A DNA stretch of 64,000 bases, from positions 310,001 through 374,000 of the forward strand of contig CAWFEX010000001.1 in the NCBI GenBank assembly GCA_963814955.1, in the 5' to 3' direction. Shown piece after piece: positions 55,299 through 61,816 of this stretch. The DNA is from DATCJA01 sp963814955. GTDB taxonomy: Bacteria; Acidobacteriota; Vicinamibacteria; Vicinamibacterales; UBA2999. How positions within the stretch are numbered: the first letter of the stretch is position 1; each line of letters starts with the position of its first letter. Both the position numbers and the translations under genes were made by a program. The notes under the pieces are model-generated. The model did no database searches and was not told where the DNA came from. It saw only the letters and a program-made list of their open reading frames with translations.

Positions 55299-55670
55299 GT
55301 GCCTCCACGCGACATTCGCGAACGCACACGGCTCTTTGCCCTGGCGGTACTGGCCTTCTGCAGGCGGCTTCCGAAGACAGACGAAGCACGTGAGGCAGGA
55401 AGACAGTTGAGGGAAGCCGCAAACTCGGTGCGATCGAATTACAGAGCGGCGCGGAAAGGTCGATCACGAGCTGAATTCCAGTCCAAGCTTGGCGTCGCGG
55501 CGGAAGAGGCCGACGAATGCGTGGACTGGCTCGAGTACCTACGCGACGCGCGTATTCGCCACGACGCGGCGCTCATCCAGGAAGCGCACGAGGTCGCCAG
55601 CATTCTCGCGGCGTCGCTGAAGACATCGCGCAAGAACTCAGCCCGATTGAAGAACCTTCCCAACAGCTAG
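55299..55670 (+). CDS. Four-helix-bundle protein (23S intervening-sequence/Avd-like family)
   Basis: A 123-residue all-helical basic protein. The pattern RLFALAVLAFCRRLPKTDEA, RQLREAANSVRSNYRAARKG, then RSRAEFQSKLGVAAEEADEC and WLEYL matches the four-helix-bundle family (TIGR02436-like). That family includes proteins encoded in 23S rRNA intervening sequences and is a structural relative of Avd, the accessory protein of diversity-generating retroelements. These form basic oligomers thought to bind nucleic acid. The start is probably the GTG at 55299; no ribosome site is clear. It is bracketed by inverted AAGTGCA-type arrays; its TAG stop touches the right array. Function unknown. Confidence 0.85.
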   Translation: MPPRDIRERTRLFALAVLAFCRRLPKTDEAREAGRQLREAANSVRSNYRAARKGRSRAEFQSKLGVAAEEADECVDWLEYLRDARIRHDAALIQEAHEVASILAASLKTSRKNSARLKNLPNS

Positions 55671-55720
55671 TTGTACTTCCCACTTACTTCTTACTTTCCA
55701 CTTCTAAGTTTGTACTTGTT
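55671..55720. repeat. Right heptamer array of the four-helix-bundle cassette
   Basis: On the minus strand it reads CAAGTAC, AAACTTAG, AAGTGGA, AAGTAAG, AAGTAAG, TGGG, AAGTACA. It starts at the base after the stop of the four-helix-bundle gene and supplies the last codons and TAG stop of pheA. It is opposite in orientation to 55181-55232. Confidence 0.85.
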
Positions 55721-56528
55721 TCGCCCGCTCCCACCCCTTATACGTCCCGAGTACCCTGCTCCACTTCGCAAACTCGCCAAGCTGCGCGAGCGCGCGCGCG
55801 CAGGGGAGCTCGTCGCGCCGCGCTTCGATGTCGACGTAGAACAAATACTCCCAGGGGCGGCCGCGAATCGGCCGGCTCTCGAGCTTGCTCAGATTGATGT
55901 CGCGCAGCGCGAACACGCTGAGCGCCTTGAACAGCGATCCCGGCGTGCTCGGCAGCGCATAGACGATCGTGGTCTTGTCGGCGTCGGTCGGCTGAGACCC
56001 GCCAATGACGAAGAAGCGCGTGATGTTGAACTCGTAGTCCTGCACGGCTTCCTGGATCACGTCGAGACCGAACACCTCGGCCGCCCGGCGCGACGCCAGA
56101 GCCGCCGCGCCCGTGAGCCGCTGCTCGGCAACCAGCTTGGCCCCGCCCGCGGTGTCGTACACCGCTTCAACGGTGACGCCGAGCTCCCGCAGATATCGCT
56201 CGCACTGCGCCAGTGCCTGCTGGTGCGAGTAGACGATCTTGATGTCTTCGATCTTCGTTCCCGGCAGCGCCTGCAGACAGTGCACTACGTCCAGCTCGAC
56301 CTCGCCGGTGATTGGAATCTCGTGATCGACCAGGAGGTCGTAGTTGCGGTGAATGGTGCCGCCGATTGAGTTCTCCATCGGCACGATTCCGTGCGTCGCC
56401 CGTTTGTGGAGCACGGCATGGAAGACGTCGTCGAACGTCTTGCAGGGCAGTGTTTCCGCGTGAGGCGAGAAGAGGAGCGCTGCCGCTTCGCTGTAAGCCC
56501 CTGGTTCGCCTTGATAGGCAATTCTCAT
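55704..56528 (-). CDS. pheA: Prephenate dehydratase
   Basis: A 274-residue monofunctional prephenate dehydratase that makes phenylpyruvate in phenylalanine synthesis. The catalytic domain starts RIAYQGEPGAYSEAAALLF, has VPMENSIGGTIHRNYDLLVD and the TRF motif in FNITRFFVIGG. A C-terminal ACT domain for phenylalanine feedback follows, with SLFKALSVFALRDINLSKLE and the ESRP effector motif. The last four residues (QVQT) and the stop are encoded by the heptamer array at 55671-55720, just beyond the normal ACT-domain end. The start is the ATG at 56528. Confidence 0.95.
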   Translation of the reverse strand: MRIAYQGEPGAYSEAAALLFSPHAETLPCKTFDDVFHAVLHKRATHGIVPMENSIGGTIHRNYDLLVDHEIPITGEVELDVVHCLQALPGTKIEDIKIVYSHQQALAQCERYLRELGVTVEAVYDTAGGAKLVAEQRLTGAAALASRRAAEVFGLDVIQEAVQDYEFNITRFFVIGGSQPTDADKTTIVYALPSTPGSLFKALSVFALRDINLSKLESRPIRGRPWEYLFYVDIEARRDELPCARALAQLGEFAKWSRVLGTYKGWERAKQVQT

Positions 56529-56573
56529 GACATTTGCGATTGTGACAGGTTAACAAGGAAAACTGACCTTCGC

Positions 56574-57428
56574 TCACCCGAAGAACTGTAGCCCGTGCAG
56601 GACTGAGGCTACGACCGCGATCACGGACGCAGCGAGGCATGCGACGGCAATGACCACGTGGTCGATCCGTTCCGGCTTCAGGGGATCGAGCAGGCGTGCC
56701 GCGAGATACCCTCCGCCGAAGCCGCCGGCGTGTGCGTAGTTATCGATGCCCGCCATGAGAAAGCCCATGAACACGAGCATCAGCACGTAGGTCGACGCAT
56801 AACTGCGCGCGATGCTGCTGCCGCTGCGGTGGCCGTAATACAGAATGGCTCCGATGAGGCCCGCGATCGATGCCGAAGCGCCGACGGTCAGAGAGCCTCC
56901 GCGAAGAAAGAGGATGGGAGGAAGGTATTCGCCTGCGAAAGAGCTCAACGTGAAGCCGGCAATGCCCCCGGCAATGTAGATGATCACCATCCTGCCGGGC
57001 CCATACAGGTCGGCAGTGGCGGGCGCGAGCTGACGCACCGCCATCATGTTGAAGAGGATGTGGATTACGCCGCCGTGCAGCCATCCGGCGCTCAACACCG
57101 TCCACCAGCGTTCCGCGACAAAGACCGGAATGGCGCCACTGGCACCGAACAGAAAGAGACTTTGACGGCTGGGAGCCATGAACGAGAACAGGCCGCCCAT
57201 GCCGATGTTTCCTTGTGAGGCGACGAGCGTCAGGATGAAGAGCACGATGCACGTGCCGATGACGAACGGCACGAAGCCCATGTCGTTTCCGAGCGCACGC
57301 AGCATGGGCGCGAAGCCCCACAGCCCTGGATTGCGTCGACCGCAGTGGTAGCAGCGATCGTCGTTCACGCCGACGAGCACGCCGCACGACGTGCAGATCA
57401 CTGAACCGCTGGTTTGCCGCCTGAACAC
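56574..57428 (-). CDS. Rhomboid-family intramembrane serine protease with zinc ribbon
   Basis: 284 residues. An N-terminal zinc-ribbon (CTSCGVLVGVNDDRCYHCG) precedes a six-to-seven-helix rhomboid core: AGWLHGGVIHILFNMMAVRQ (the HxxxN oxyanion region), the catalytic Ser in LTVGASASIAGLIGAILYYG (GxSx, with Ala in place of the common second Gly) and the catalytic His in IDNYAHAGGFGGGYLA. Both dyad members are present, so it should be active in the inner membrane. The zinc-ribbon/rhomboid arrangement is frequent in Acidobacteriota. It is divergent from ubiX, with a heptamer array between. Confidence 0.9.
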   Translation of the reverse strand: MFRRQTSGSVICTSCGVLVGVNDDRCYHCGRRNPGLWGFAPMLRALGNDMGFVPFVIGTCIVLFILTLVASQGNIGMGGLFSFMAPSRQSLFLFGASGAIPVFVAERWWTVLSAGWLHGGVIHILFNMMAVRQLAPATADLYGPGRMVIIYIAGGIAGFTLSSFAGEYLPPILFLRGGSLTVGASASIAGLIGAILYYGHRSGSSIARSYASTYVLMLVFMGFLMAGIDNYAHAGGFGGGYLAARLLDPLKPERIDHVVIAVACLAASVIAVVASVLHGLQFFG

Positions 57429-57457
57429 CGGTTCGATGGTAGCATTCCGAACTAGCT

Positions 57458-57552
57458 GGTAGTCGGTAGGTGGTAGGTGGTAGAAAGCACAACCACTAGT
57501 TACGAGGCACGAGCTACCGACTACCGACTACCGACTACCGACTACCGACTAC
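57458..57552. repeat. Inverted CTACCGA heptamer arrays between rhomboid and ubiX genes
   Basis: The left part, GGTAGTCGGTAGGTGGTAGG with a further GTGGTAG (57458-57483), faces a pure tandem of five CTACCGA units plus CTAC (57514-57552). The 30-base centre reads AAAGCACAACCACTAGTTAC and onward. The array stops ten bases before the ubiX ATG and leaves no ribosome site. It shares the CTACCGA unit with 41047-41093. Confidence 0.88.
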
Positions 57553-57561
57553 GACCTGGTT

Positions 57562-58142
57562 ATGAGACTGATCGTCGGAATCACGGGTGCCACTGGAGTG
57601 ATCTACGGCGTCCGGCTGCTCGAACGGCTTCGCGAGGCGGCTGTCGAAACGCATCTCGTGATCAGTCGATGGGGCGCCCGCACGCTGCTTCACGAAACGC
57701 CGTATCCCGCGAGCAGGTCGAAGCGCTGGCACATACGGTCTACGCACCCACCGACATGGGCGCGTCCATTTCGAGCGGCTCGTTCTCGACGGCTGGAATG
57801 ATCATCGCGCCTTGTAGCGCCAGGACGCTCGGAGCGATCGCGCATGGATTTGGCGACAGCCTCATTCACCGCGCCGCCGATGTCGTGCTCAAGGAACGCC
57901 GCAAGCTGGTGCTCGTGGTGCGCGAGACGCCGTTGAGCGACATTCACCTCGAGAACATGCTGAAGCTGTCGCGCATGGGCGCGGTCATCCTGCCGCCGGT
58001 GCCTGCCTTCTACAACAACCCCCGCTCGCTCGCCGACATCGTCGAGCACTCGGTGGCGCGGGTGTTGGATCAGTTTGGAGTGGATGTCCCCGGCGCCGCA
58101 CGGTGGGCCGGAGAGATGCGGGTGGGAGGAATAACGAATTGA
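57562..58142 (+). CDS. ubiX: Flavin prenyltransferase UbiX, one frameshift
   Basis: A UbiX-type flavin prenyltransferase, which makes the prenylated FMN cofactor of UbiD-like decarboxylases. Motifs: LIVGITGATGVIYGVRLLER, SGSFSTAGMIIAPCSARTLG, RRKLVLVVRETPLSDIHLEN and GAVILPPVPAFYN. The frame changes near 57705 at a CCC run (HETPYP to SREQVEALAHTVY), leaving all motifs intact, so an indel error is likely. No UbiD partner is in the window. The stop codon and last residues (ITN) lie in the array that begins at 58133. Confidence 0.9.
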
Positions 58143-58229
58143 ATTTACGGATTACGAATTGACGGATTGATTGGGTCAATGAACCAGAACGCAATTCGTC
58201 AATTCCTCAATTCGTCAATGTCAATTCCT
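58133..58229. repeat. Inverted GAATTGA/AATTCGTC arrays between convergent genes
   Basis: The left part has units GAATTGA, ATTTACG, GATTACG, AATTGAC, GGATTGA. The right part, on the opposite strand, has GGAATTG, ACATTGA, CGAATTG, AGGAATTG, ACGAATTG. A 20-base centre separates them. AT-rich against a GC-rich background. It supplies stop codons to ubiX on the left and to the coiled-coil gene on the right. Confidence 0.85.
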
Positions 58230-59146
58230 TCGAGCGTCCGGCGCGCGTTTTCGAGGGCGCGCTCGGCGTCGGCAACAGCCTGGGCCGCTTCTTCCGCCTC
58301 CGAGGCAATGCGATGCGCTTCCTGCCGAGCTTGTTCAGCGGCCGCGTTTGCTTTTTCCAGCCGGGCAGACAAGTCGTCCTGTTCTTTCTTCGTTTCCTTC
58401 GCGTGAGCGGCTGCCTTCTTGAGCGCCGCTTCGGCGCGCTCCGCGTGCTTTCGGGCCTCAGTGAGCGACCGTTCTGCGCTTTTGAGCGCGGTTGAGGCCG
58501 CGGCGCGCTGCGCCTTCCGTTCCGCTTCCTCCTGACGCTTCCGCTCCTCTGGCGACAGCTTTTCTCGGGCCGCCTTTCGTTCACGCTGAGATACGAATGG
58601 AAGCACGCGCCGCTGGTCGTGCTCGCGCGTGCGACCGCCTTCATCTGGAACCAGCGCAGCCAGCGCCTCGAAGCCGGGCGCCTGGACGTCGTCTGTGAGA
58701 CGGCCGGCCGCCGCCGCGGAGGCGCGGCTGCCATAGGTCGCCAATGCTTCCAGCGTCGTTGTCACGCGCCGCATCAAGTCGGGTGAAGGCTCGTGGCCTG
58801 ACTCGCGCAGAAGGGTCGTGGCGCGTTGAATGAGGTCCGACAGCGCAGCCCGCCTCGCCTCGAGAGGCTCCTGAAGGTCGCCGGTTTTGCCGCGGAGTTG
58901 CGATGCCTGGGCGGAGCGAAGTCGATCGCCGGCCGTCATCAGACGCTCGAACGAGCTGGAATGCTGCCAGTAGAGCTGGTTGACGACCCAGGCGGACACC
59001 GGCGGCTTGGTCAGTGCTTTGACGCGTGCCGCCTCGTCCGCACGCTCGGCATTCTTGAGCTTCGTGGCCAGCGCGTTGCGCGCCGCCGTGAACTCATTGA
59101 GCGGAAGCTGAAATAACGCATCGATTTCGGAGGTCGCAGTCGCCAT
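58199..59146 (-). CDS. Coiled-coil protein of unknown function
   Basis: About 315 residues. The first half is helical with a conserved-looking core (FQLPLNEFTAARNALATKLK, KPPVSAWVVNQLYWQHSSSF). From about residue 195 it is a long Ala/Glu/Lys/Arg-rich coiled coil (REKLSPEERKRQEEAERKAQ; KKEQDDLSARLEKANAAAEQ). No signal peptide. The open frame reaches 59221; the ATG at 59146 (MATATSEIDALFQ) gives the more natural N-terminus. The last seven residues (DIDELRN) and the stop are encoded entirely by the heptamer array at 58133-58229. Such proteins are common in Acidobacteriota and lack an assigned role. Confidence 0.75.
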   Translation of the reverse strand: MATATSEIDALFQLPLNEFTAARNALATKLKNAERADEAARVKALTKPPVSAWVVNQLYWQHSSSFERLMTAGDRLRSAQASQLRGKTGDLQEPLEARRAALSDLIQRATTLLRESGHEPSPDLMRRVTTTLEALATYGSRASAAAAGRLTDDVQAPGFEALAALVPDEGGRTREHDQRRVLPFVSQRERKAAREKLSPEERKRQEEAERKAQRAAASTALKSAERSLTEARKHAERAEAALKKAAAHAKETKKEQDDLSARLEKANAAAEQARQEAHRIASEAEEAAQAVADAERALENARRTLEGIDIDELRN

Positions 59147-59286
59147 CAGCACGCGGTCGGTCGGTCGAGGTGTCTCAAATTCTAGACGGTTAGCAGCCGC
59201 CTGTCGCGAATCGCGAATCAAAATTGCATTGACCTAGTCTGTCATACCCCGTCCCTATGCTGGGGGAAGACAGGGAGGACGATCTG

Positions 59287-59628
59287 ATGGCCGCGCAACT
59301 TGCGTTATACGAACTTCGGCTTCGGCCCCGGCCTGCTGCACCCCGGCGGCGGACGCCGGCGGCGCGGACACCAGCGGCGCGGACACCGTTGTGTGCATCG
59401 TGCCAGGCGCGCGAAGCCAGGTACGGGTTCAGGTCGGCGGCCGACGATCCGATGGTGGAGCGGCCCCGGACGCTGTGTTTCGAATGCTTCCGCGTTGAAA
59501 TGATCAGGCGCCAGGAATCGGCGCGTGCGGTTCAGGTGCAGCTGCCCCTCGAACGAACCCTCGAAACCCTGAATCGCCGTCGACGTCATGCGCAAATAGC
59601 CGCCCGAAAGGCGTTGGGACTGCGCTGA
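59287..59628 (+). CDS. Small protein with a double-CxxC zinc-ribbon-like centre
   Basis: 113 residues from the ATG at 59287, which has GGAGG eight bases upstream; a longer frame from 59257 lacks such a site. An Arg/Pro/Ala-rich stretch with a direct repeat (TPAARTPAAR) precedes LCASCQAREARYGF and TLCFECFRVEMI, a likely four-cysteine zinc site. The basic C-terminus (LNRRRRHAQIAARKALGLR) suggests nucleic-acid contact. It is divergent from the coiled-coil gene and ends seven bases before a heptamer array. No family name is recognised. Confidence 0.65.
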   Translation: MAAQLALYELRLRPRPAAPRRRTPAARTPAARTPLCASCQAREARYGFRSAADDPMVERPRTLCFECFRVEMIRRQESARAVQVQLPLERTLETLNRRRRHAQIAARKALGLR

Positions 59629-59634
59629 AGCCCG

Positions 59635-59735
59635 CAAGTACAAAGTGCAAACTTTAAAGTGCAAAGTAAGTTCGAAGTACCTCGTGATACTTCCTAACTT
59701 ACTTTTCACTTTGCACTTTGAAGTTTTTACTTGCC
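59635..59735. repeat. Inverted AAAGTGC heptamer arrays, about 50 bp per arm
   Basis: The left arm reads CAAGTAC, AAAGTGC, AAACTTT, AAAGTGC, AAAGTAAG, TTCGAAGTAC. The right arm on the opposite strand reads GGCAAGTA, AAAACTTC, AAAGTGC, AAAGTGA, AAAGTAAG, TTAGGAAGTA. The centre is only a few bases, so the transcript can fold into a roughly 45-bp imperfect hairpin. It joins two convergent genes and gives the lipocalin/permease gene its last codon and stop (AAG TAA). Confidence 0.88.
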
Positions 59736-61133
59736 TCTAAACGTCTCCGCGCTTCCCGGGGCAGCGAAATTGATCGTCTGATCCGCCGCGCGTCCGGTCA
59801 CGGTGTAGGTGCCGCGGAGCTGGAAGAAATCGAGTGCGTTGGTGAGCGTGTCGAGGCCTGTGGCGCCGGACGCCGCCGATGCACTGCCTTGTCGGGTCAC
59901 CATGGATTCGACTTCGAATCGCAACTGCAGGTCGAGGTTGTTCCCGCTTCCGTTAATCGTGATCGTCAAGGGGCGGCCCCGCGCATCATTTGTTTCAGTA
60001 ATCGTCACGTCCGTCGTGTAGGCGAGCGGCCCGCCGGGGCCCACCACGCCCAGGAAGCCGGGAAGCCGCTCGGGATCGGCGGCCTCCCGCGGGGGAAATA
60101 TGCGCCCGTATAGGAAGGACAGGTCTCCGTGTTGGACCTGCCCCCAGCGCCACGACACGCCCTGCCAGAATCCCCAATTGTGGTCGTGATACCCGGCGCC
60201 GCCGTCCAGTGAAATGCGTTCGCCGTTTACATCCAGTGTTCCGTTCAGCGTTCCCGACATGACGGGCACCACATAGCCGGTCAACCATCCGCGTGCGCCC
60301 GTGAATTCCGCACGAGGGAAGAGACGGCCTGGCGACGCGTCCACTGTGAGATCCCCGACCACGCGACGTCCGTTTGTGCCGCGAAGATCGAGGTGGATGC
60401 GGTACTGCATGCCTTCGAGCCGGACGAAGCTGGCGCCAATCGTCAGATCGGGAGCGGCCAGCGCGGCGCCGTTCGTAATGGGGTGACTCTCGTCGTAGTC
60501 CTCGACTCCGTGCCCTCGATCGAGCTGAAGCCGCACGCTTGCGTCCCTCCGGTCTTCGCCGATCGATGGACCGACGAGGAAGGTGAGATAGAAGCGCGCA
60601 TTCTGGCCGCGTCCGTTGAAATACAGCCATTCGGCCCACGACCGCTCCCACGCGGGTGCATCAGGAATGCCGCTGAAGCGGTCGAGGTGCTTGAGTACCT
60701 TTTCCGGGGTGTTGTGGGCCCACGCGGTGTCGGCCGGTAGATCGCGCCACGCTGGGACGGCCGCTGTCTCCCGGTCGCCGATGGCCCGTTCGAGACTTGG
60801 AATGCCGCCTCGCGCGCGGACGCGGATGGTCCGGCCGTCGTGCAGCAGGTACAGCGGTTCGGTATGCGACGGCGACGCCACGCGGATGCGGGAACGGATG
60901 TCATCCGCCTGCAGGCCTCCGCTCAGGACGAGCTGCCCCGGAATGTAGGGGCCCAGCCGAATCACGACATCGCCGCCGCCGACGAGCGCCGGTGCGCGGG
61001 CCTGGTCGAGCACGATTTCGGCGACTCCGAGCAGGATCGCCATCACGCCCACGCCCACGCCAAAACCGGCTGCGAGCACCGCGCTTCGCACTGGATGGGC
61101 GACGAGCGACCGCACGGCGAGGCGTCCGATCAT
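59727..61133 (-). CDS. Permease-anchored lipocalin-like (CrtC/AttH-type) protein
   Basis: 468 residues. One N-terminal membrane segment and a permease-like start (SLVAHPVRSAVLAAGFGVGV, GVMAILLGVAEIVL) are followed by a large extracytoplasmic domain resembling the carotenoid 1,2-hydratase/AttH lipocalin-like fold. The evidence is AEWLYFNGRGQNARFYLTFL, an ARGWLTGYVVPVMSGTLNG strand and the hallmark GGAGYHDHNWGFWQGVSWRW. In AttEFGH systems this part is a separate secreted 'hydrolase'; here it appears joined to the membrane segment. The ATG overlaps the stop of the ATPase gene (ATGA). The operon order is permease, permease, ATPase, this gene. The transported or modified molecule is unknown. Confidence 0.75.
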   Translation of the reverse strand: MIGRLAVRSLVAHPVRSAVLAAGFGVGVGVMAILLGVAEIVLDQARAPALVGGGDVVIRLGPYIPGQLVLSGGLQADDIRSRIRVASPSHTEPLYLLHDGRTIRVRARGGIPSLERAIGDRETAAVPAWRDLPADTAWAHNTPEKVLKHLDRFSGIPDAPAWERSWAEWLYFNGRGQNARFYLTFLVGPSIGEDRRDASVRLQLDRGHGVEDYDESHPITNGAALAAPDLTIGASFVRLEGMQYRIHLDLRGTNGRRVVGDLTVDASPGRLFPRAEFTGARGWLTGYVVPVMSGTLNGTLDVNGERISLDGGAGYHDHNWGFWQGVSWRWGQVQHGDLSFLYGRIFPPREAADPERLPGFLGVVGPGGPLAYTTDVTITETNDARGRPLTITINGSGNNLDLQLRFEVESMVTRQGSASAASGATGLDTLTNALDFFQLRGTYTVTGRAADQTINFAAPGSAETFRGK

Positions 61134-61816
61134 TGTGCCGCCTCGTTGTCGATACGGCCGTCCTTCATCGTGAGCACCCGCTGGGCGCGCTGTGCGAGCA
61201 CGCCGTCGTGCGTCACGATGATCAGGGCGGTGCCGTCGGCGTTGACCCTGTCGAGCAGCGTGGCCACCTGCTCGCCTGTCGCCTGATCGAGCTCTCCGGT
61301 TGGCTCGTCGGCCAGCAGCAGTCGCGGCCGGTTCGCCAGTGCCCGCGCGATGGCCACGCGCTGCATCTCGCCGCCCGAAAGCTGCGACGGCCGGTGATCG
61401 GCGCGCGCCGCGAGCCCGACGTATTCGAGCAGCTCGAGACTCCGCCGCCGCCGTTCCTGCTTCGGGACGCCAGCTTCCGACTGCGGCAGCTCCACGTTCT
61501 CAGCAGCCGTGAGCATGGGCAGCAGAAAGAAGCGCTGAAAGACGAATCCAATGTGCCGGAGCCGGAGGAGGCTGCGCGCGCGATCGTCCAGCGTGGCGAC
61601 ATCGCGGCCGTCGAACTTCAGTGTTCCGGACGAAGGCGCGTCGACGCAGCCCAGCATGTGCAGCAGGGTCGATTTCCCGCAGCCCGATGGTCCGCGAATC
61701 GCCGTGTGCTCGCCCTGCCTGACCGTGAGCGTGATATCGCGTACTGCCACCACCGGCCCCGCAGCCATCGGAAATATCCGACTCACGTTGACGGCGGAGA
61801 GAACTACGTCGTTCAC
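61130..61816 (-). CDS. ABC transporter ATP-binding protein (MacB/LolD type)
   Basis: 228 residues with Walker A IRGPSGCGKSTLLHMLG, a Q-loop (IGFVFQRFFLLPMLTAAEN), the signature QLSGGEMQRVAIARAL, Walker B RLLLADEPTGELD and the switch His in ALIIVTHDGVLA. It energises the two FtsX-like permeases encoded upstream. The open frame reaches 62005, but the GTG at 61816 follows GAGGTGG and overlaps the permease stop by four bases (GTGA), which fixes the start. The subfamily exports lipids or hydrophobic compounds, or drives periplasmic mechanochemistry. Confidence 0.92.
   Translation of the reverse strand: MNDVVLSAVNVSRIFPMAAGPVVAVRDITLTVRQGEHTAIRGPSGCGKSTLLHMLGCVDAPSSGTLKFDGRDVATLDDRARSLLRLRHIGFVFQRFFLLPMLTAAENVELPQSEAGVPKQERRRRSLELLEYVGLAARADHRPSQLSGGEMQRVAIARALANRPRLLLADEPTGELDQATGEQVATLLDRVNADGTALIIVTHDGVLAQRAQRVLTMKDGRIDNEAAQ

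Noticed and set aside
41047..59735. The short-unit arrays as CRISPR arrays
   Set aside because: Units are seven bases without unique spacers, many are inverted, and there are no cas genes.
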